From Candidatus Sulfopaludibacter sp. SbA3 (GTDB lineage Bacteria; Acidobacteriota; Terriglobia; Bryobacterales; Bryobacteraceae): a stretch of 64,000 nucleotides of DNA. Below, piece by piece: positions 16,402 to 25,263 of the stretch (positions are counted from its first letter, which is position 1; every line of letters begins with the position of its first letter). Where the stretch lies: assembly GCA_945893365.1 (NCBI GenBank), contig CAMDED010000020.1:1-64000 (forward strand). The letters run 5' to 3'. Position numbers and translations under genes: made by a program. The notes beneath the pieces were generated by a model, which was not told the DNA's origin, searched no databases, and was given only the letters and a program-made list of their open reading frames with translations.

Positions 16402-19400
16402 TTACCAGATCATCTTCATGCCGAACTGAATCACGCGCGGGCTGTTCCCTTGTCCGCCGATGATCCCGAAATTCCCGGCCGAGAAATCCGTCGAAGGCGC
16501 GCCAAAAATCGTCCGGTTAAACGGATTCGACAGCTCCAGACGGAACTGGTGGGTCAGGCGTTCGAAGATTTTGGTCTCCTTGAACGCACCGAACGACTCC
16601 TGGACGAAGTTCGGCTGCCGTGTACGCAGGTAAACGGGGGCATTGCCGAACTGAAGCGGTCCGGGATTCGAGAAAGCCGCTCTGTTCAAGTAGGCGTCCC
16701 GCCGCGGGTCGAACTTGTCCGACGCCTGGGGCGCGCGTATGGCCGATCCCGTCAGGTTGGGGCGAAGCCCGCCGTTAAAAACCGGCAGCCCATTGATCGT
16801 CGAGACCGCCAGCGGGAAGCCGCTCGAGTAGGCGCCCACTCCGCTTACCGACCATCCGCCCGTCAACCGGCCCAGACCTTTCTGGCCGCGGCCGAAAGGC
16901 AGCACGTAGTTGAAGCTGAACGTCAGGATGTGCGGCTGGTCGGTTGCGTACAACGCCTTCTCCCTCTGGAACAGGTTCTGGCGGATCACGCCTCCATGCA
17001 CGTCGGTGAATCCCGCGCCGTCGGAGAGATTCTTCGAGAACGTGTACGCTACGGTCGATGCGAGACCCTTCGAGAATCGCTTGTCCAGTTTGTACTGGAA
17101 CGAATGGTAGGTCGAGTTCGCGTAGGGCGCGCCGACCGTTGCCACGTTCTGGTACTGCGGGAACGCACGGAGAGCCTGAGCGACCGTCGCGCGCGAGCCG
17201 TATAACTGCGTGAATCCCGCGAACGGTTCCCTGATACCGGCCGCCTGCGCCGCGGGAGATGTGATCTGAGAGCGCAGCAAGGCGTCGCCTAAGGCGTGAT
17301 ACTTGGGATCCACCTGATTCAGTCCAAGGGAATCGTACAAGTGCGTCCCCTTGTTCGCGACATAAGCGCCGCTCATCATCAGAGTGCCCGTGAGCTGGCG
17401 CTCCAGGGTCAGGTTGTATTGCTGGGCATAGGGAATCTGCCCGCCCGTCGCCTTTACGACGATGGCCGCGTTCTGGCCGTTCGCCACGGTTGGCGAAATC
17501 AGCGGGGGACGGTTGAAGTTCTGCGGGAAGCCGTTGTCCCAGTTGAACGCCGGAGTCACGCCGTTGTCGGCGCTCGCGAAGCTTGGCGTAATGGAAAAAC
17601 CGGTTTGCGGAATTCCGACGCCCTGGTTGATGTACTCCTTGTAGAAGATCCCATAGCCGCCCCGAATCACGGTGTTTTTCGTAATGGAGTATGCGAATCC
17701 GATGCGTGGGGCGAAGTTCTTGTAGTGGATGTCGAAGAAGCGGTTGAATCCCTGCCGCCCGGTTCCCGTGCCGCCGAAAACAAATGCGCCCGGCAGGTTT
17801 CCGGCGCCGGGATTCGCCGCGCCTGGATCCATGTAGGAAACGCGCCCGAGCGGATCGGAAGTCGGTACTTGCACCTCCCAGCGCAGGCCGATGTTAAGGG
17901 TCAGTTTCGGCGTCACCTTATAGGTGTCGTCGACAAAGAGACCAAAGTATTTGTAGCGGCCGCCCGGGAGCGAATCGCGGAAGTAGGAACTCGCGCTATC
18001 GACGCTTCCAAGCAGGAAGCTGGCAAACGGGTTGCCCGATCCGCTTACGCCAGGAAGCGCGGTTTCCAGATTGCTGAAGTTGAAGGTTCCGCCTCCGTTG
18101 CCGTAGTTCCGGTAGTTGTCGCGGTGCGTCTGAACCTCCACGCCCATCTTTATGGTGTGCTTGTTCTTGATCCACGTCAGGTTGTCGAGAAAGGCGAAGG
18201 TTGAGAAGTAATTGTCGGAAGCGATGTCGTCGCCGAACCGGGTGTACCCCTGCGTGAACGTTACGGTCGGAAACAGGTCGTACTGGACGCCTGTGAGACC
18301 GAGTTTACTCGGCCACCCCTGGTTAAAACTAAGCGAGAAGTTAGGATTCCGGAAGCGGGAGAAGCCCGCGCCGATGTGGTTCAACAGGGTCGGACTCACG
18401 TTCCAGTCGTAATTCAGCCGGATGATCCGCGTGGTCACCACCTGGAAATTGTAATTTTCGAGCGCGGTCGAACGGCCTACGGAAAGCAGCCGCGACGGCG
18501 CCGGGCTCTTGATGGACGGGCGATCCGTGTAGTTGAACATTCCGCTCAGCCGGTGCCTGCTCTTGATGGCGTGATCGATCTTGAAGCCGCTGGTGCGCTG
18601 GTCGGCCGACGGGCTCCCCAGAGGCGCGATGCTGTTGTTGACCAGACCCGGCAACTCCGGCGTCGGATGGAAAGGCAGCATCTTCGAGGAAATCGAGCTG
18701 AACTGGGACTTCGGAATCACGTTGCTTGCGAACGGCGTGCGCGTAACGCGGCCGGAGGCGTCGACCGAGGTGGTGCGCGGATCGTAAATCGGCGCGGCCA
18801 ACTCGCCGAAATCGCCCTGGAGCATGCGCGCTGTCGCGAGCGTGTTGAATCCGGCGAGCTGTCCGCCGCGGATGTAGAACTGATCGAGGGAGAAGAACCA
18901 GAAGGTGCGGTCCTTGCCGTCATAGAGCTTGGGAATCCGGACAGGTCCGCCAGCCGTGAACCCCCATTCGTTCTGTTTCCGGGATGCTTTAGTCGGGCTG
19001 AAAAAGCCGCGCGCATCCAGTTTGTCGTTCGCCAGGAACTCCCAGGCGCTGCCATGGAACGCGTTGGTTCCGCTCTTCATGGTGAAGCTCGTCACGCCGG
19101 AGAGGGCGTGCGTGTATTCGGCCGAATAGTTGTTCGTGATGAGCTTGAATTCCGCGATCGCGTCGACCGACGGATTCACTTCGGCGTCGTTCGCCAGGTC
19201 GCCTCGCGACAGCGCGATGCCGTCGTAGTAGATCTGGTCGTTGAACGATCCGCCGCCGCCGATATGTTTCTCCCATGTGTTGCCCGGCGCGACGCCCGGC
19301 GAGAGAAAGATAAACGCCGACGGGTTGCGGATGCCGCCGCCAAGCGTGAGCGGCAGATCGAGGAAGCGCTTGTTGTCGAGCACCGCGCCGACATCGGTCG

Positions 19401-19782
19401 ATTCCGTCTGAATCAACGAAGCCAGAGCCTGGACCTCGACCGTCTGCGTCACCTCGCCGACTTGCATTGTGACGTCGATACGAGACTGCTGGTTCACCTG
19501 GACCTGAATGTTCTTCACGTCCTGGCGCCGGAATCCGGCGGCCTGCGCCGTGAGGGTATACAAGCCCACCGGCAGATTGAGAAACGCGTAGGTACCGCTC
19601 GGGCTCGAAGCGCCGCTGAAGGCGAGATTCGTACTGTCGTGCGTGATGCTGAGCGCGACGCCGGGCACGACGGCGCCGGTCGAGTCGATAATGGTGCCGG
19701 CGATGTTGCCGCGGTCGCCCTGCGCAAAAGCTGCAATCGAAAGCGCCGCGAGGGACGCAATCAGAAGTAGAGTCTGTTTCAC
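16402..19782 (-). CDS. Oar-like TonB-dependent outer-membrane receptor
   Basis: 1126 aa. The GTG at 19782 is chosen because it follows GGAGG by 5 bp and gives a signal peptide (VKQTLLLIASLAALSIAAFAQ). After it comes a carboxypeptidase-regulatory-like/CnaB domain (about residues 25-105, 'GNIAGTIIDSTGAVVPGVALS'). Next is a plug-like region ('IQTESTDVGAVLDNKRFLDL') and a very long 22-strand-type barrel ending in an aromatic residue (FGMKMIW). Such proteins, numerous in Solibacter, probably import carbohydrates or act as adhesion-related transporters. A sigma-70-like promoter and an intrinsic terminator flank it, so it is monocistronic. Confidence 0.9.
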   Translation of the reverse strand: MKQTLLLIASLAALSIAAFAQGDRGNIAGTIIDSTGAVVPGVALSITHDSTNLAFSGASSPSGTYAFLNLPVGLYTLTAQAAGFRRQDVKNIQVQVNQQSRIDVTMQVGEVTQTVEVQALASLIQTESTDVGAVLDNKRFLDLPLTLGGGIRNPSAFIFLSPGVAPGNTWEKHIGGGGSFNDQIYYDGIALSRGDLANDAEVNPSVDAIAEFKLITNNYSAEYTHALSGVTSFTMKSGTNAFHGSAWEFLANDKLDARGFFSPTKASRKQNEWGFTAGGPVRIPKLYDGKDRTFWFFSLDQFYIRGGQLAGFNTLATARMLQGDFGELAAPIYDPRTTSVDASGRVTRTPFASNVIPKSQFSSISSKMLPFHPTPELPGLVNNSIAPLGSPSADQRTSGFKIDHAIKSRHRLSGMFNYTDRPSIKSPAPSRLLSVGRSTALENYNFQVVTTRIIRLNYDWNVSPTLLNHIGAGFSRFRNPNFSLSFNQGWPSKLGLTGVQYDLFPTVTFTQGYTRFGDDIASDNYFSTFAFLDNLTWIKNKHTIKMGVEVQTHRDNYRNYGNGGGTFNFSNLETALPGVSGSGNPFASFLLGSVDSASSYFRDSLPGGRYKYFGLFVDDTYKVTPKLTLNIGLRWEVQVPTSDPLGRVSYMDPGAANPGAGNLPGAFVFGGTGTGRQGFNRFFDIHYKNFAPRIGFAYSITKNTVIRGGYGIFYKEYINQGVGIPQTGFSITPSFASADNGVTPAFNWDNGFPQNFNRPPLISPTVANGQNAAIVVKATGGQIPYAQQYNLTLERQLTGTLMMSGAYVANKGTHLYDSLGLNQVDPKYHALGDALLRSQITSPAAQAAGIREPFAGFTQLYGSRATVAQALRAFPQYQNVATVGAPYANSTYHSFQYKLDKRFSKGLASTVAYTFSKNLSDGAGFTDVHGGVIRQNLFQREKALYATDQPHILTFSFNYVLPFGRGQKGLGRLTGGWSVSGVGAYSSGFPLAVSTINGLPVFNGGLRPNLTGSAIRAPQASDKFDPRRDAYLNRAAFSNPGPLQFGNAPVYLRTRQPNFVQESFGAFKETKIFERLTHQFRLELSNPFNRTIFGAPSTDFSAGNFGIIGGQGNSPRVIQFGMKMIW

Positions 19783-19815
19783 GAGAACCTCCAAGGGGAC
19801 TACCGTATTGGTTGG

Positions 19816-19845
19816 ATTATGCCGCTTGCCACGGGGCGGTGTCAA
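19816..19845 (-). promoter_or_regulatory. Sigma-70-type promoter of the TonB-receptor gene
   Basis: On the minus strand: -35 TTGACA (19845-19840), 18-bp spacer, -10 CATAAT (19821-19816). Transcription would start near 19809, about 27 nt before the GTG, with GGAGG in the leader. Confidence 0.65.
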
Positions 19846-19873
19846 CTTCCAAAAGCGCGTAAATTAGAAGTAT

Positions 19874-21265
19874 ATGTTCCTTGCCCTTGTGCTTTCGCTC
19901 GCTGCTCCGGCCGATTGGGTGCCCGCCCGCTGGAAGTGGACCGAACCAGCGACACTCGAACTGGCAGCCGGGACGCCCATCAACTGTCTGCTGCTCGACT
20001 GGACTTCGGAAGAGAGCGGGAAGATCGCGGCGTTCGCGGCGAAGGCCAACGAGAAAGGCATCGTCTCGCTGGCCGTGCTGCGGCCCGGCGGCGATACCGC
20101 GAAAGAGGCGCGGGGAGTCTCGCTCGCGAAGCTGAACGGCGTCGTTCTCGAAGGCGATTTCCCGGATGGAACGGCCGGCCGCGTCCGCGATGCCATAGCG
20201 GATTCGAAATCCGTCGTCATCGAGCTTACCTCCCGCGGCAGGATGAAGCTCGGCGTCGCGAAGGAAGGCGCCCCGATCATTGGAACCTACCAGGCCGTTT
20301 GGCCCGGCATTCAGATTCAGGAGGATGGCCACACGAAGGCCGGTCCCACGGGAGGAACCTGGATCGACACCAATTCCGGTTTCGTTCGATCCGTGCGATC
20401 GTACGGCGACGCAACCGTCTGGCTCGGGAACCTGCCGCCGCCCGGCACGGCAGTTACCTCCGAGCGATATCTTCAGGTGCTCGCCGACGCGGCGATCGTC
20501 GGCGCGCGCTGGATACTGGCGATGGACGACGGCTTCAGCGCCCGCCTGCACGCCCGCGACCCCAAGACTCTCGAGGCGTGGATGGCCATCGGGCAGCACC
20601 TGAAATATTTCGAGCAACACCCGGAATGGCGCTCGTTCAAACCGCACGGGAAGCTGGCGATCGTGCAGGATACCGCAAGCGGCGCTCTGCTGTCCGGCGG
20701 AATTCTGGACATGATCGCGGTCAAGCACACGCCTGTCCGCCCCGTGCCTCCGCAAAGGCTGAGCCGCGAAACGCTGAAGGGAGCGAACCTCGCCGTCAAT
20801 CTCGATAGCGACGCGTTGGACGCCCGCCAGAAGGAAATCCTCCGCGACTTCACCAAGGCCGGCAACACGGTTCTCACGGCCCCGAAAGGCTGGAAGGACA
20901 AGTCGAGCATTGGCGGCGACACCGTCACTTTGGAGAAAGCCGAACTCGAGAGGATCTACGAAATCTTCAAGGAAGTTTCCGGACTGATCGGCCGCAACAA
21001 CCTGGGAGCGCGCCTTTTCAACGTCTCGACCATGCTCTCGAACCTGACGGCAAGTGACGACGGAAAGCAGGTATTGGTGCACTTGGTGAACTACTCGGGC
21101 TTCCCGGTCGAGAACGTATCCGCGCATTTCCTGGGGGATTTCAAACGCGCCCGCCTGTTTACGCCGGAGGGCAAGGAGCGCGATCTCGAAGTGTACAAGA
21201 ACGAAGAAGGCACGGGCGTCGACATCGACCTGGTTTCCGTCTGCGCGAGTTTGAGACTAGAATGA
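19874..21265 (+). CDS. Exported protein of unknown function
   Basis: 463 aa with a short hydrophobic N-terminus (MFLALVLSLAAPADW), probably a signal peptide. The protein has alternating alpha/beta segments: 'GIVSLAVLRPGG', 'LNGVVLEGDFPDG', 'ADAAIVGARWILAMDD'. Near the C-terminus it has 'VLVHLVNYSGFPVENVS', a beta-sandwich-like part of the type found after glycosyl-hydrolase-like barrels. I suspect a catalytically altered TIM-barrel glycosidase-like protein, but no active-site motif can be named. It diverges from the TonB receptor and precedes the DUF362 gene by 29 bp, so it may be co-transcribed with it. Confidence 0.6.
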   Translation: MFLALVLSLAAPADWVPARWKWTEPATLELAAGTPINCLLLDWTSEESGKIAAFAAKANEKGIVSLAVLRPGGDTAKEARGVSLAKLNGVVLEGDFPDGTAGRVRDAIADSKSVVIELTSRGRMKLGVAKEGAPIIGTYQAVWPGIQIQEDGHTKAGPTGGTWIDTNSGFVRSVRSYGDATVWLGNLPPPGTAVTSERYLQVLADAAIVGARWILAMDDGFSARLHARDPKTLEAWMAIGQHLKYFEQHPEWRSFKPHGKLAIVQDTASGALLSGGILDMIAVKHTPVRPVPPQRLSRETLKGANLAVNLDSDALDARQKEILRDFTKAGNTVLTAPKGWKDKSSIGGDTVTLEKAELERIYEIFKEVSGLIGRNNLGARLFNVSTMLSNLTASDDGKQVLVHLVNYSGFPVENVSAHFLGDFKRARLFTPEGKERDLEVYKNEEGTGVDIDLVSVCASLRLE

Positions 21266-21294
21266 GGTCAGACAAAGCAGGATTGGAGTAATGC

Positions 21295-22413
21295 ATGACA
21301 AGACGAGAATGGCTTGCGCTGTTAGCCTCGGCGCCCTTGCTGCGCGCGGCCCCCGACGCTCCCACTGCCCCGGTCGCCGTTGCGAAGTGCCCCGCTTACG
21401 AGGGCGATGTGACCGGCGCTCTCAACACGATGTTCGACCAACTGGGTGGCCTCGCGCACATCGTCAGGAACAAGACCGTCACCGTAAAGTTGAATCTCAC
21501 CGGTAGCCCCGGACAGCGCTTCATGGGACGGCCGCTCGGCGTCACGCACTACACGCATCCGAAGCTCGTGGGCGCGACCGCGTACCTGATGGGAAAGGCG
21601 GGAGCGAAGCGCATCCGTTTTGTCGAGAGCGCCTGGGCCACCGCCGGACCGCTTGAAGAAGTGATGCTCGATTCCGGCTGGAACGTGCGCCAGTTGCTCT
21701 CCTCCGCGCCCGGCGTCGAGTTCGAGAACACGAACGGCTTAGGCAAAGGCAAAAAGTACTCGCGGTTCAAGGCGCCTTCCGGCGCCTACATCTACCCGGC
21801 GTACGATCTGAATCACGCTTTCGAGGACACCGATGTCTTCGTCAGCATGGCGAAATTGAAGAACCACGAAACCTGCGGCGTCACCCTTTCGCTGAAGAAC
21901 TGTTTCGGCAACGCGCCGGCTTCCATCTACGGCGACGACGCGAAAGAGAACGAACCGAACGAATCGCCCACCAAGGGCCGCCTGGAAGTGTTCCACCTGG
22001 GGCGGCGGGGGCCGGCGAAAAGTGCGCCGCAGGAGATCGACCCGAGCTCGAACCGTCAGGCCGGTTATCGCGTGCCGCGTATTGTGGCCGATCTGTGCGC
22101 GGCGCGGCCGATCGATCTCGCCATCATCGACGGCATCGAGTCCGTCTCGGGCGGCGAAGGGCCGTGGATCAAAGGACTGAAGCTGGTGAAGCCCGGGGTT
22201 CTGGTTGCCGGGACCAATCCGGTTACGACCGACGCCGTCTCGACAGCGATCATGGGCTACGATCCGCGGGCAACGCGCGGCGCGGGGCCCTTCCGCAAGT
22301 GCGACAACACCATGCTGCTTGCCGAGGCGCACGGACTTGGCACTACCGACCTGAAGCGCATCGAGGTGCGCGGCGTCTCCATCGCGGATGCACTCTACAA
22401 TTATGAAGCTTAG
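21295..22413 (+). CDS. DUF362-domain protein, exported
   Basis: 372 aa. The N-terminus MTRREWLALLASAPLLRAAP is a signal peptide with RR, possibly Tat. The DUF362 core is visible: 'KTVTVKLNLTGSPG', 'KRIRFVESAWAT', 'DVFVSMAKLKNHETCGVTLS' and 'NCFGNAP', then 'DLAIIDGIESVSGGEGPWI' and 'TDAVSTAIMGYDP'. DUF362 proteins often carry iron-sulfur centres, but no Cys cluster is present here. The role is unknown. GGAG precedes the start, and its end overlaps the start of gamma-glutamyltransferase by 11 bp. Confidence 0.82.
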   Translation: MTRREWLALLASAPLLRAAPDAPTAPVAVAKCPAYEGDVTGALNTMFDQLGGLAHIVRNKTVTVKLNLTGSPGQRFMGRPLGVTHYTHPKLVGATAYLMGKAGAKRIRFVESAWATAGPLEEVMLDSGWNVRQLLSSAPGVEFENTNGLGKGKKYSRFKAPSGAYIYPAYDLNHAFEDTDVFVSMAKLKNHETCGVTLSLKNCFGNAPASIYGDDAKENEPNESPTKGRLEVFHLGRRGPAKSAPQEIDPSSNRQAGYRVPRIVADLCAARPIDLAIIDGIESVSGGEGPWIKGLKLVKPGVLVAGTNPVTTDAVSTAIMGYDPRATRGAGPFRKCDNTMLLAEAHGLGTTDLKRIEVRGVSIADALYNYEA

Positions 22414-24175
22414 CTTTCTCATACTCTCACTCGGTCTCGCGGCGGCGGAACTGTTCGCGCAGTCGCGGCCGACTATGTTCCCTCCCGTGCGCGGCACGCG
22501 CGAGATGGTGGGCGCGGCGAATAACTTCGAAGTCGAAGCCGGTTACCGCATTCTGCAGCAGGGCGGAAACGCATTCGACGCCGGCGTCGCGGCGGTGCTC
22601 GCCGCTTCTGTTACCGAGCAGGCTCGCTTCGGCATCGGCGGCGAAATGCCCCTGCTGGTGAAGCCCGTGGGAAAGCCCGTCTCCGTCATCGCGGGCGTCG
22701 GGTACGCGCCCACGAAGGCCACCGTCGAGTTCTACAGGAACCGCAAGCCCGAGCCCTGGGAAGAAGCCGGGCGGATGCCCCCGATTCCGTCGCAGGGCAT
22801 CCTTGCGACCACCATTCCAGGAGTGTTCGACGGCCTGATCCTCGCCCTCGATCAATACGGGACCATGTCCTTCTCGCAGGTGGTCGCTCCCGCCATCGAG
22901 TACGCGCAGGGCTTCCCCATGGGTGAAGAGTTCGCGGCGTTCATCCGCAACAATCAGGCGGTGCTCGAACTCTGGCCCACGTCGAAGGCGTTCTTCCTGC
23001 CGAACGGCGCGGCGCCGAAACGCGGCGAGGTTTTCCGCGAGCCCGATTTAGAGCGCACGTTCCGCGAACTCGCGGCCGTCGAAGTCAAGACCAGGGGGAA
23101 GCGCTCCGCCAAGCTTAAAGCCGTGCGCGATCTTTTCTACAAAGGTTCGCTCGCCAAGCGGATGGCGGATTTCTCGGAAAAAAACGGCGGACTGATCTCT
23201 TACAACGACCTCGCCGAGTATCGCGCGGAGATCGACAAGCCGCGCACGGGCACTTACCGCGGCTACGAAGTCAACAAGCCGGGCTTCTGGACGCAGGGGC
23301 CGGTGATGATCGAAGCGCTGAATCTGCTGGAAGGCTACGATCTGAAAGCGCTTGGCCACAATAGTCCGGAATATCTGCACATTGTGGTGGAGGCGGCGAA
23401 GCTCGCTTTTGCCGACCGCGACCGCTATTACGGCGATCCGAAGTTTTCGGAGATTCCCGAACAGATTTTGCTTTCGAAGGAATATGCGTCGGACCGGCGG
23501 AAGCTGATCGATCCTCAGCGGGCCTCAATGGAGCACCGCCCCGGTACGATCGGCGCGCCTTTGAAGATGCCGAGTGGCGGCGGCGCGACCGGGAACGTGC
23601 AGGACACCACGTGCGTAAACGTCGTGGATAAGCACGGCAACGTTTTCTCCGCCACGCCGAGCGGCGCATGGCTGCCATCGGTGATCGCGGGCGACACGGG
23701 AATTCCGTTCGGCTCCCGCCTGCAAACGCTGCTGCTGACTCCGGGCCATCCGAATCAGCTCGCGCCGCGCAAGCGTCCGCGCGTGACGCTGAGTCCGACC
23801 ATCATCTTGAAGGACGGGCAGCCGTTTCTAGCGTTATCGACGCCGGGCGGCGACAATCAGGATCAGGCCATGCTGCAGGTGATCCTGAATATCATCGACT
23901 TCGGCATGGGCCCTCAGGAGGCGGTGGAAGCGCCGAGATTCCAGACGGAGCATTTCTACTCGTCGTTTGCATTCCATGAATTCGCGGCGGGCGGACTGAA
24001 TCTCGAGGCGCGTATTCCGAAGGGAACGGCGGAGAAGCTGGGATCGCTCGGGCATAAGGTGAGGGTGACGGGCGACTGGAGCAACGGCTCCGCGCCGACG
24101 GTGATTCAGACGTCGAACGGCGTGTTGCAGGGCGGCGCGGACCCTCGCCGCGGGCGGTTTATTTTCGGGCGGTGA
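22403..24175 (+). CDS. ggt: Gamma-glutamyltransferase
   Basis: 590 aa. I use ATG 22403 (MKLSFLILSLGLAAAELFAQ, a signal peptide). The Ntn-hydrolase precursor is recognisable: 'ILQQGGNAFDAGVAAVLA' near residue 55, 'FGIGGEMPLLV', and the autoprocessing site in 'VQDTTCVNVVDKHGNVFS', where a Thr becomes the N-terminal nucleophile of the small subunit. 'LSTPGGDNQDQAMLQVILN' near the end is the conserved GGD/Q region. The enzyme cleaves gamma-glutamyl bonds (glutathione and related) in the periplasm. Length matches the family. It follows DUF362 with a short overlap, suggesting an operon. Confidence 0.9.
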   Translation: MKLSFLILSLGLAAAELFAQSRPTMFPPVRGTREMVGAANNFEVEAGYRILQQGGNAFDAGVAAVLAASVTEQARFGIGGEMPLLVKPVGKPVSVIAGVGYAPTKATVEFYRNRKPEPWEEAGRMPPIPSQGILATTIPGVFDGLILALDQYGTMSFSQVVAPAIEYAQGFPMGEEFAAFIRNNQAVLELWPTSKAFFLPNGAAPKRGEVFREPDLERTFRELAAVEVKTRGKRSAKLKAVRDLFYKGSLAKRMADFSEKNGGLISYNDLAEYRAEIDKPRTGTYRGYEVNKPGFWTQGPVMIEALNLLEGYDLKALGHNSPEYLHIVVEAAKLAFADRDRYYGDPKFSEIPEQILLSKEYASDRRKLIDPQRASMEHRPGTIGAPLKMPSGGGATGNVQDTTCVNVVDKHGNVFSATPSGAWLPSVIAGDTGIPFGSRLQTLLLTPGHPNQLAPRKRPRVTLSPTIILKDGQPFLALSTPGGDNQDQAMLQVILNIIDFGMGPQEAVEAPRFQTEHFYSSFAFHEFAAGGLNLEARIPKGTAEKLGSLGHKVRVTGDWSNGSAPTVIQTSNGVLQGGADPRRGRFIFGR

Positions 24176-24606
24176 GCGGGGGACGGGCGCAGGTACGGTT
24201 GTCAACACCTGGACGCCTACCCTCGCTCCCGATCTTCCAGATCAGGCTGTCGACGAGGGCTTGGGAGACGCGGAAATTCGTGCTCAATAATCGAGCGAGT
24301 ACCGAGGGCAGGCCAATCAGACCTTTGATTGCAGCCAGTCTGAGCACACCGAGGGTACGAGAAGTGCATCGCCGGCCATCTGCGCGAGCAGAATGGCAGA
24401 TCGCTCACCCGGGTCCAGTGCTGCCAACGATGTATCGTCATTGAGGGGAGCCATTCGGCAATTTCCGCGGGCGCTCCGGCTGCATTCAGTTCAGCCACCA
24501 CCTCGGCTGGCACACAAATGCGCCCGTGGAGTCCCGGTGGCACTTCCACCGCGCCGATTAAAATCAGGTAGTTCAGCGGCGAGGTGTCGGCAACCACTAC
24601 CTTCAT
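24159..24606 (-). pseudogene. Broken DUF3368/PIN-domain toxin
   Basis: The N-terminal half (from ATG at 24606) shows the PIN motif 'VVVADTSPLNYLILIGAVE' and 'RICVPAEVVAELNAAGAPAE'. After about residue 75 the frame degenerates. The C-terminal half reappears in a different frame (24159-24347) with 'LRLAAIKGLIGLPSVL' and 'LSTNFRVSQALVDSLI'. The middle, which should carry catalytic acidic residues (GEREAI-type region), is lost. PIN toxins are RNases. It overlaps its UPF0175 partner by 4 bp (ATGA), the normal antitoxin-toxin arrangement, so this is a dead toxin beside an apparently intact antitoxin. Confidence 0.65.
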
Positions 24607-24884
24607 TTTGTGAACGCGGCTGCCGCTTCACTCTCGTGCCGAATATCCTCGATGGTCAACGGTAGAAGAACTCCGTATGCCTTCAGGAAGCCGTCCATCT
24701 CGTACCTTGAGCCGATTCCCAGCAGGCGGCGAGCCTGCGAAGGGGTCAGCTTCCCTGATCGGACTCCCTCCAACGCAAGAGCCGCAAGGGCAGCCCGCGT
24801 TAGACTTCCGCTGTCGGCAGCGAAATTCCGCGCCAAGTCTTCCGGCAGGTCCAGGGTGATCTGCATTTCGTCCTCAACGCTCAT
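24603..24884 (-). CDS. UPF0175-family antitoxin
   Basis: 93 aa; an alternative start at the internal Met ([12 protein letters not shown]) is also possible. The sequence '[26 protein letters not shown]' followed by '[17 protein letters not shown]' is the UPF0175 signature: a helix-turn-helix-like segment with GKLT..A..LLG. UPF0175 proteins pair with DUF3368/PIN toxins, which matches the broken gene directly downstream. It would normally neutralise the toxin and repress the operon. Confidence 0.82.
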   Translation of the reverse strand: MSVEDEMQITLDLPEDLARNFAADSGSLTRAALAALALEGVRSGKLTPSQARRLLGIGSRYEMDGFLKAYGVLLPLTIEDIRHESEAAAAFTK

Positions 24885-25053
24885 TGTCGCTCAATCCAGG
24901 CGAAACAGGTTTGCCGATTGTTACGGACAACCGCTCCGCGCCCGCCGCGCAAGGAACAATGCCAAGAGGACGTCGATGGGTGTTTCGCATCGGAAAACCA
25001 CACAGTCCCCGATACCTGTTATGGTCACTGCATGGCCCGACGCCCGAGGAATA

Positions 25054-25252
25054 CGGCCGCGATCGCCACCCTCGATGTTTCACGGTCCGGATGGCCGGCG
25101 GCGGCATCAAACCCGGCGTCACCCGGGGCGAAACGGACGACTATAGATACAACATTACGCGCGGACCACACCCGCCTCACTTTCAAGTATCAAGGCCGGC
25201 ATTTTCGGCTGACCGACGTGCACGGGGAAGTTGTAAAACCCTTCCGGCGTAG
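25054..25252 (+). pseudogene. C-terminal fragment of a DUF1501 protein
   Basis: The frame contains [20 protein letters not shown] and [15 protein letters not shown], typical of the last 80 residues of DUF1501 proteins. After a deletion and frame change it continues with [20 protein letters not shown] and VVKPF, the family's C-terminus. The missing piece would be the HDL-ATIL region. The N-terminal 400 residues are absent. No start signal is seen. It is unrelated in sequence detail to the intact DUF1501 gene at 9635-11032 and so represents another, decayed family member. Confidence 0.65.
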
Positions 25253-25263
25253 CGCGGCGCGCT

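Noticed and set aside
18376-19770. A 464-codon plus-strand frame opposite the first TonB receptor
   Set aside because: It is a shadow with a biased Arg-rich composition. The receptor has signal, promoter, ribosome-binding site and terminator.
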